DNA of 64,000 nt from contig NZ_CP083757.1 in the NCBI RefSeq assembly GCF_020149935.1, forward strand, positions 3,001,501 to 3,065,500. The letters run 5' to 3'. Numbering within the stretch: the stretch's first letter is position 1; each line of letters starts with the position of its first letter. The notes below the pieces were generated by a model. That model made no database searches and had not been told where the DNA came from. It saw only the letters and a list, made by a program, of their open reading frames with translations. Both the position numbers and the translations under genes were made by a program. This DNA comes from Marinilongibacter aquaticus. Lineage in GTDB: Bacteria; Bacteroidota; Bacteroidia; Cytophagales; Spirosomataceae. Shown piece by piece: positions 63,288 through 64,000 of this stretch.

Positions 63288-63788
63288 ATGTTTAAGGATT
63301 TTGATAAAATGCCCATGCTCTCGAGAGTGTGGATTTACCAGAGCAATCGACCACTTACGGCCAAAGAAGAAAACATCGTACACTATACTTTGAAAGGGGC
63401 TATAGAGCAATGGAATGCTCATGGAGTTCCTTTATTGGGTTCTGTGCAAGTCTTGCAAAGTCGATTTGTAATTGTGGCTCTCGACGAAAATATGAATCAA
63501 GCCAGTGGTTGCTCGATCGATGCTTCTACGCATTGGTTGAAGAAATTGGGAGAAGAACTGAGTGTTGATTTCTTTGATCGCTCCTTGATCTATGAAAAGG
63601 ATGGACTGCTCGAATCGGCTCCAGTGTTTGGTTTGAAAGCTGTGGTAGAAAGTGGGGCCATTGGTCCAGAGACTGTCGTATTCAACAGTTTGGGCATTCA
63701 GAATATCAGTCAATTGCAAACAGCATGGAAAGTTCAGGCGGATAAATTTCCCTTTTTGGCAAAGTTTTTCAGTAAGCAAGTGGCTTAA
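63288..63788 (+). CDS. Conserved Bacteroidota protein of unknown function
   Basis: A 166-residue protein beginning MFKDFDKMPMLSRVWIYQSN, then PLTAKEENIV and a middle segment with RFVIVALDENMNQASGCSID, where the Cys and neighbouring residues look conserved. Relatives I recall from Bacteroidota genomes are often labelled as ABC transporter ATPase, but there is no Walker A, signature or Walker B motif, so that label is unsupported. ATG 63288 is preferred over the open start at 63252. No signal peptide or membrane segment is seen. It lies 119 bases after the methyltransferase gene, with no obvious link to it. Confidence 0.7.
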   Translation: MFKDFDKMPMLSRVWIYQSNRPLTAKEENIVHYTLKGAIEQWNAHGVPLLGSVQVLQSRFVIVALDENMNQASGCSIDASTHWLKKLGEELSVDFFDRSLIYEKDGLLESAPVFGLKAVVESGAIGPETVVFNSLGIQNISQLQTAWKVQADKFPFLAKFFSKQVA

Positions 63789-64000
63789 TCAAGAATACTG
63801 GCCTCGGGAGCCGACTTGCCTAAAAGCATTTGGTTATGTTTTCAAAACGAATGTGGAAGTACTAATTAATTAGTAAAGTTCTCTTTGCTTTTTAGGGCTC
63901 AAATCTAACTCAAAAATAATTGTGGCCTTTGTGCATACATATTCGTAAAATTATATCTACATTCGTCTACACAACTAGAATTTACACACGCAGCATGGGA
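63789..64000. other. AT-rich intergenic end of window
   Basis: About 210 bases of AT-rich sequence follow the last gene. I see no further gene except a possible start codon ATG at 63995, too close to the edge to judge, and no hairpin or repeat. Confidence 0.4.

Noticed and set aside
1-64000. tRNA, rRNA, CRISPR, transposase or phage genes
   Set aside because: None of the expected structures, conserved sequences or inverted terminal repeats was seen on either strand by reading.

Overview
The window reads as a chromosomal segment of a Bacteroidota bacterium, most likely a Cytophagales-type environmental polysaccharide degrader. The evidence is a SusC/SusD pair, a type IX secretion sorting domain, two CRTAC1-like FG-GAP/UnbV lipoproteins, a DUF4292 lipoprotein beside an EnvC-like protein, BshC (bacillithiol synthesis), few Shine-Dalgarno sites, and repeated -7 boxes of the Bacteroidota form TAnnTTTG. 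The genus cannot be fixed from sequence alone. I see no rRNA, tRNA, CRISPR array, insertion sequence or prophage, and no gene-free stretch over about 300 bases.

Layout. 1-6 kb: the end of a FucP-type sugar symporter, an outer-membrane barrel, purU and two TPR proteins. 5.5-13.3 kb: a cell-envelope and housekeeping run of DUF4292 lipoprotein, EnvC-like protein with a degenerate LytM domain, panB, a ComEC-like channel, a DinB/DUF1572 protein, a PduO-type cobalamin adenosyltransferase, a small membrane protein and queA. 13.3-20.1 kb: a glucuronoxylan side-chain locus with a divergent LacI regulator, mannonate dehydratase (uxuA), CE15 glucuronoyl esterase, GH67 alpha-glucuronidase and an SDR that is probably the mannonate/fructuronate oxidoreductase. 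20.1-33 kb: DEAD-box helicase, purH, thioredoxin-like protein, beta-CASP nuclease, GH16 lipoprotein, sugar isomerase, FUSC membrane protein, murE and a Wzx-like flippase.

33-44.3 kb (minus strand) is the most distinctive block: susC, susD, a hairpin terminator, then two tandem lipoproteins of about 1100 residues. Each lipoprotein has 13 calcium-loop FG-GAP repeats and a central UnbV/ASPIC domain. No carbohydrate-active enzyme or regulator lies in the block. 44.5-64 kb: a fused FAD/Fe-S oxidoreductase, leucyl aminopeptidase, sulfatase, ogt, murF, ahcY, a GH10 xylanase, a GNAT acetyltransferase, a large type IX-secreted protein of unknown function, bshC, mnmD, a cysteine-rich Fe-S protein, a methyltransferase and a small conserved protein.

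How it fits together. GH10 would cut the xylan backbone, CE15 would break glucuronate esters to lignin, and GH67 would release (methyl)glucuronate. The SDR and UxuA would carry glucuronate-derived fructuronate through mannonate to 2-keto-3-deoxygluconate. The uronate isomerase (UxaC), KDG kinase/aldolase and a dedicated uptake system are not in the window. Most other genes are ordinary nucleotide, tRNA, cofactor and envelope functions packed tightly, with several convergent pairs overlapping at their 3' ends.
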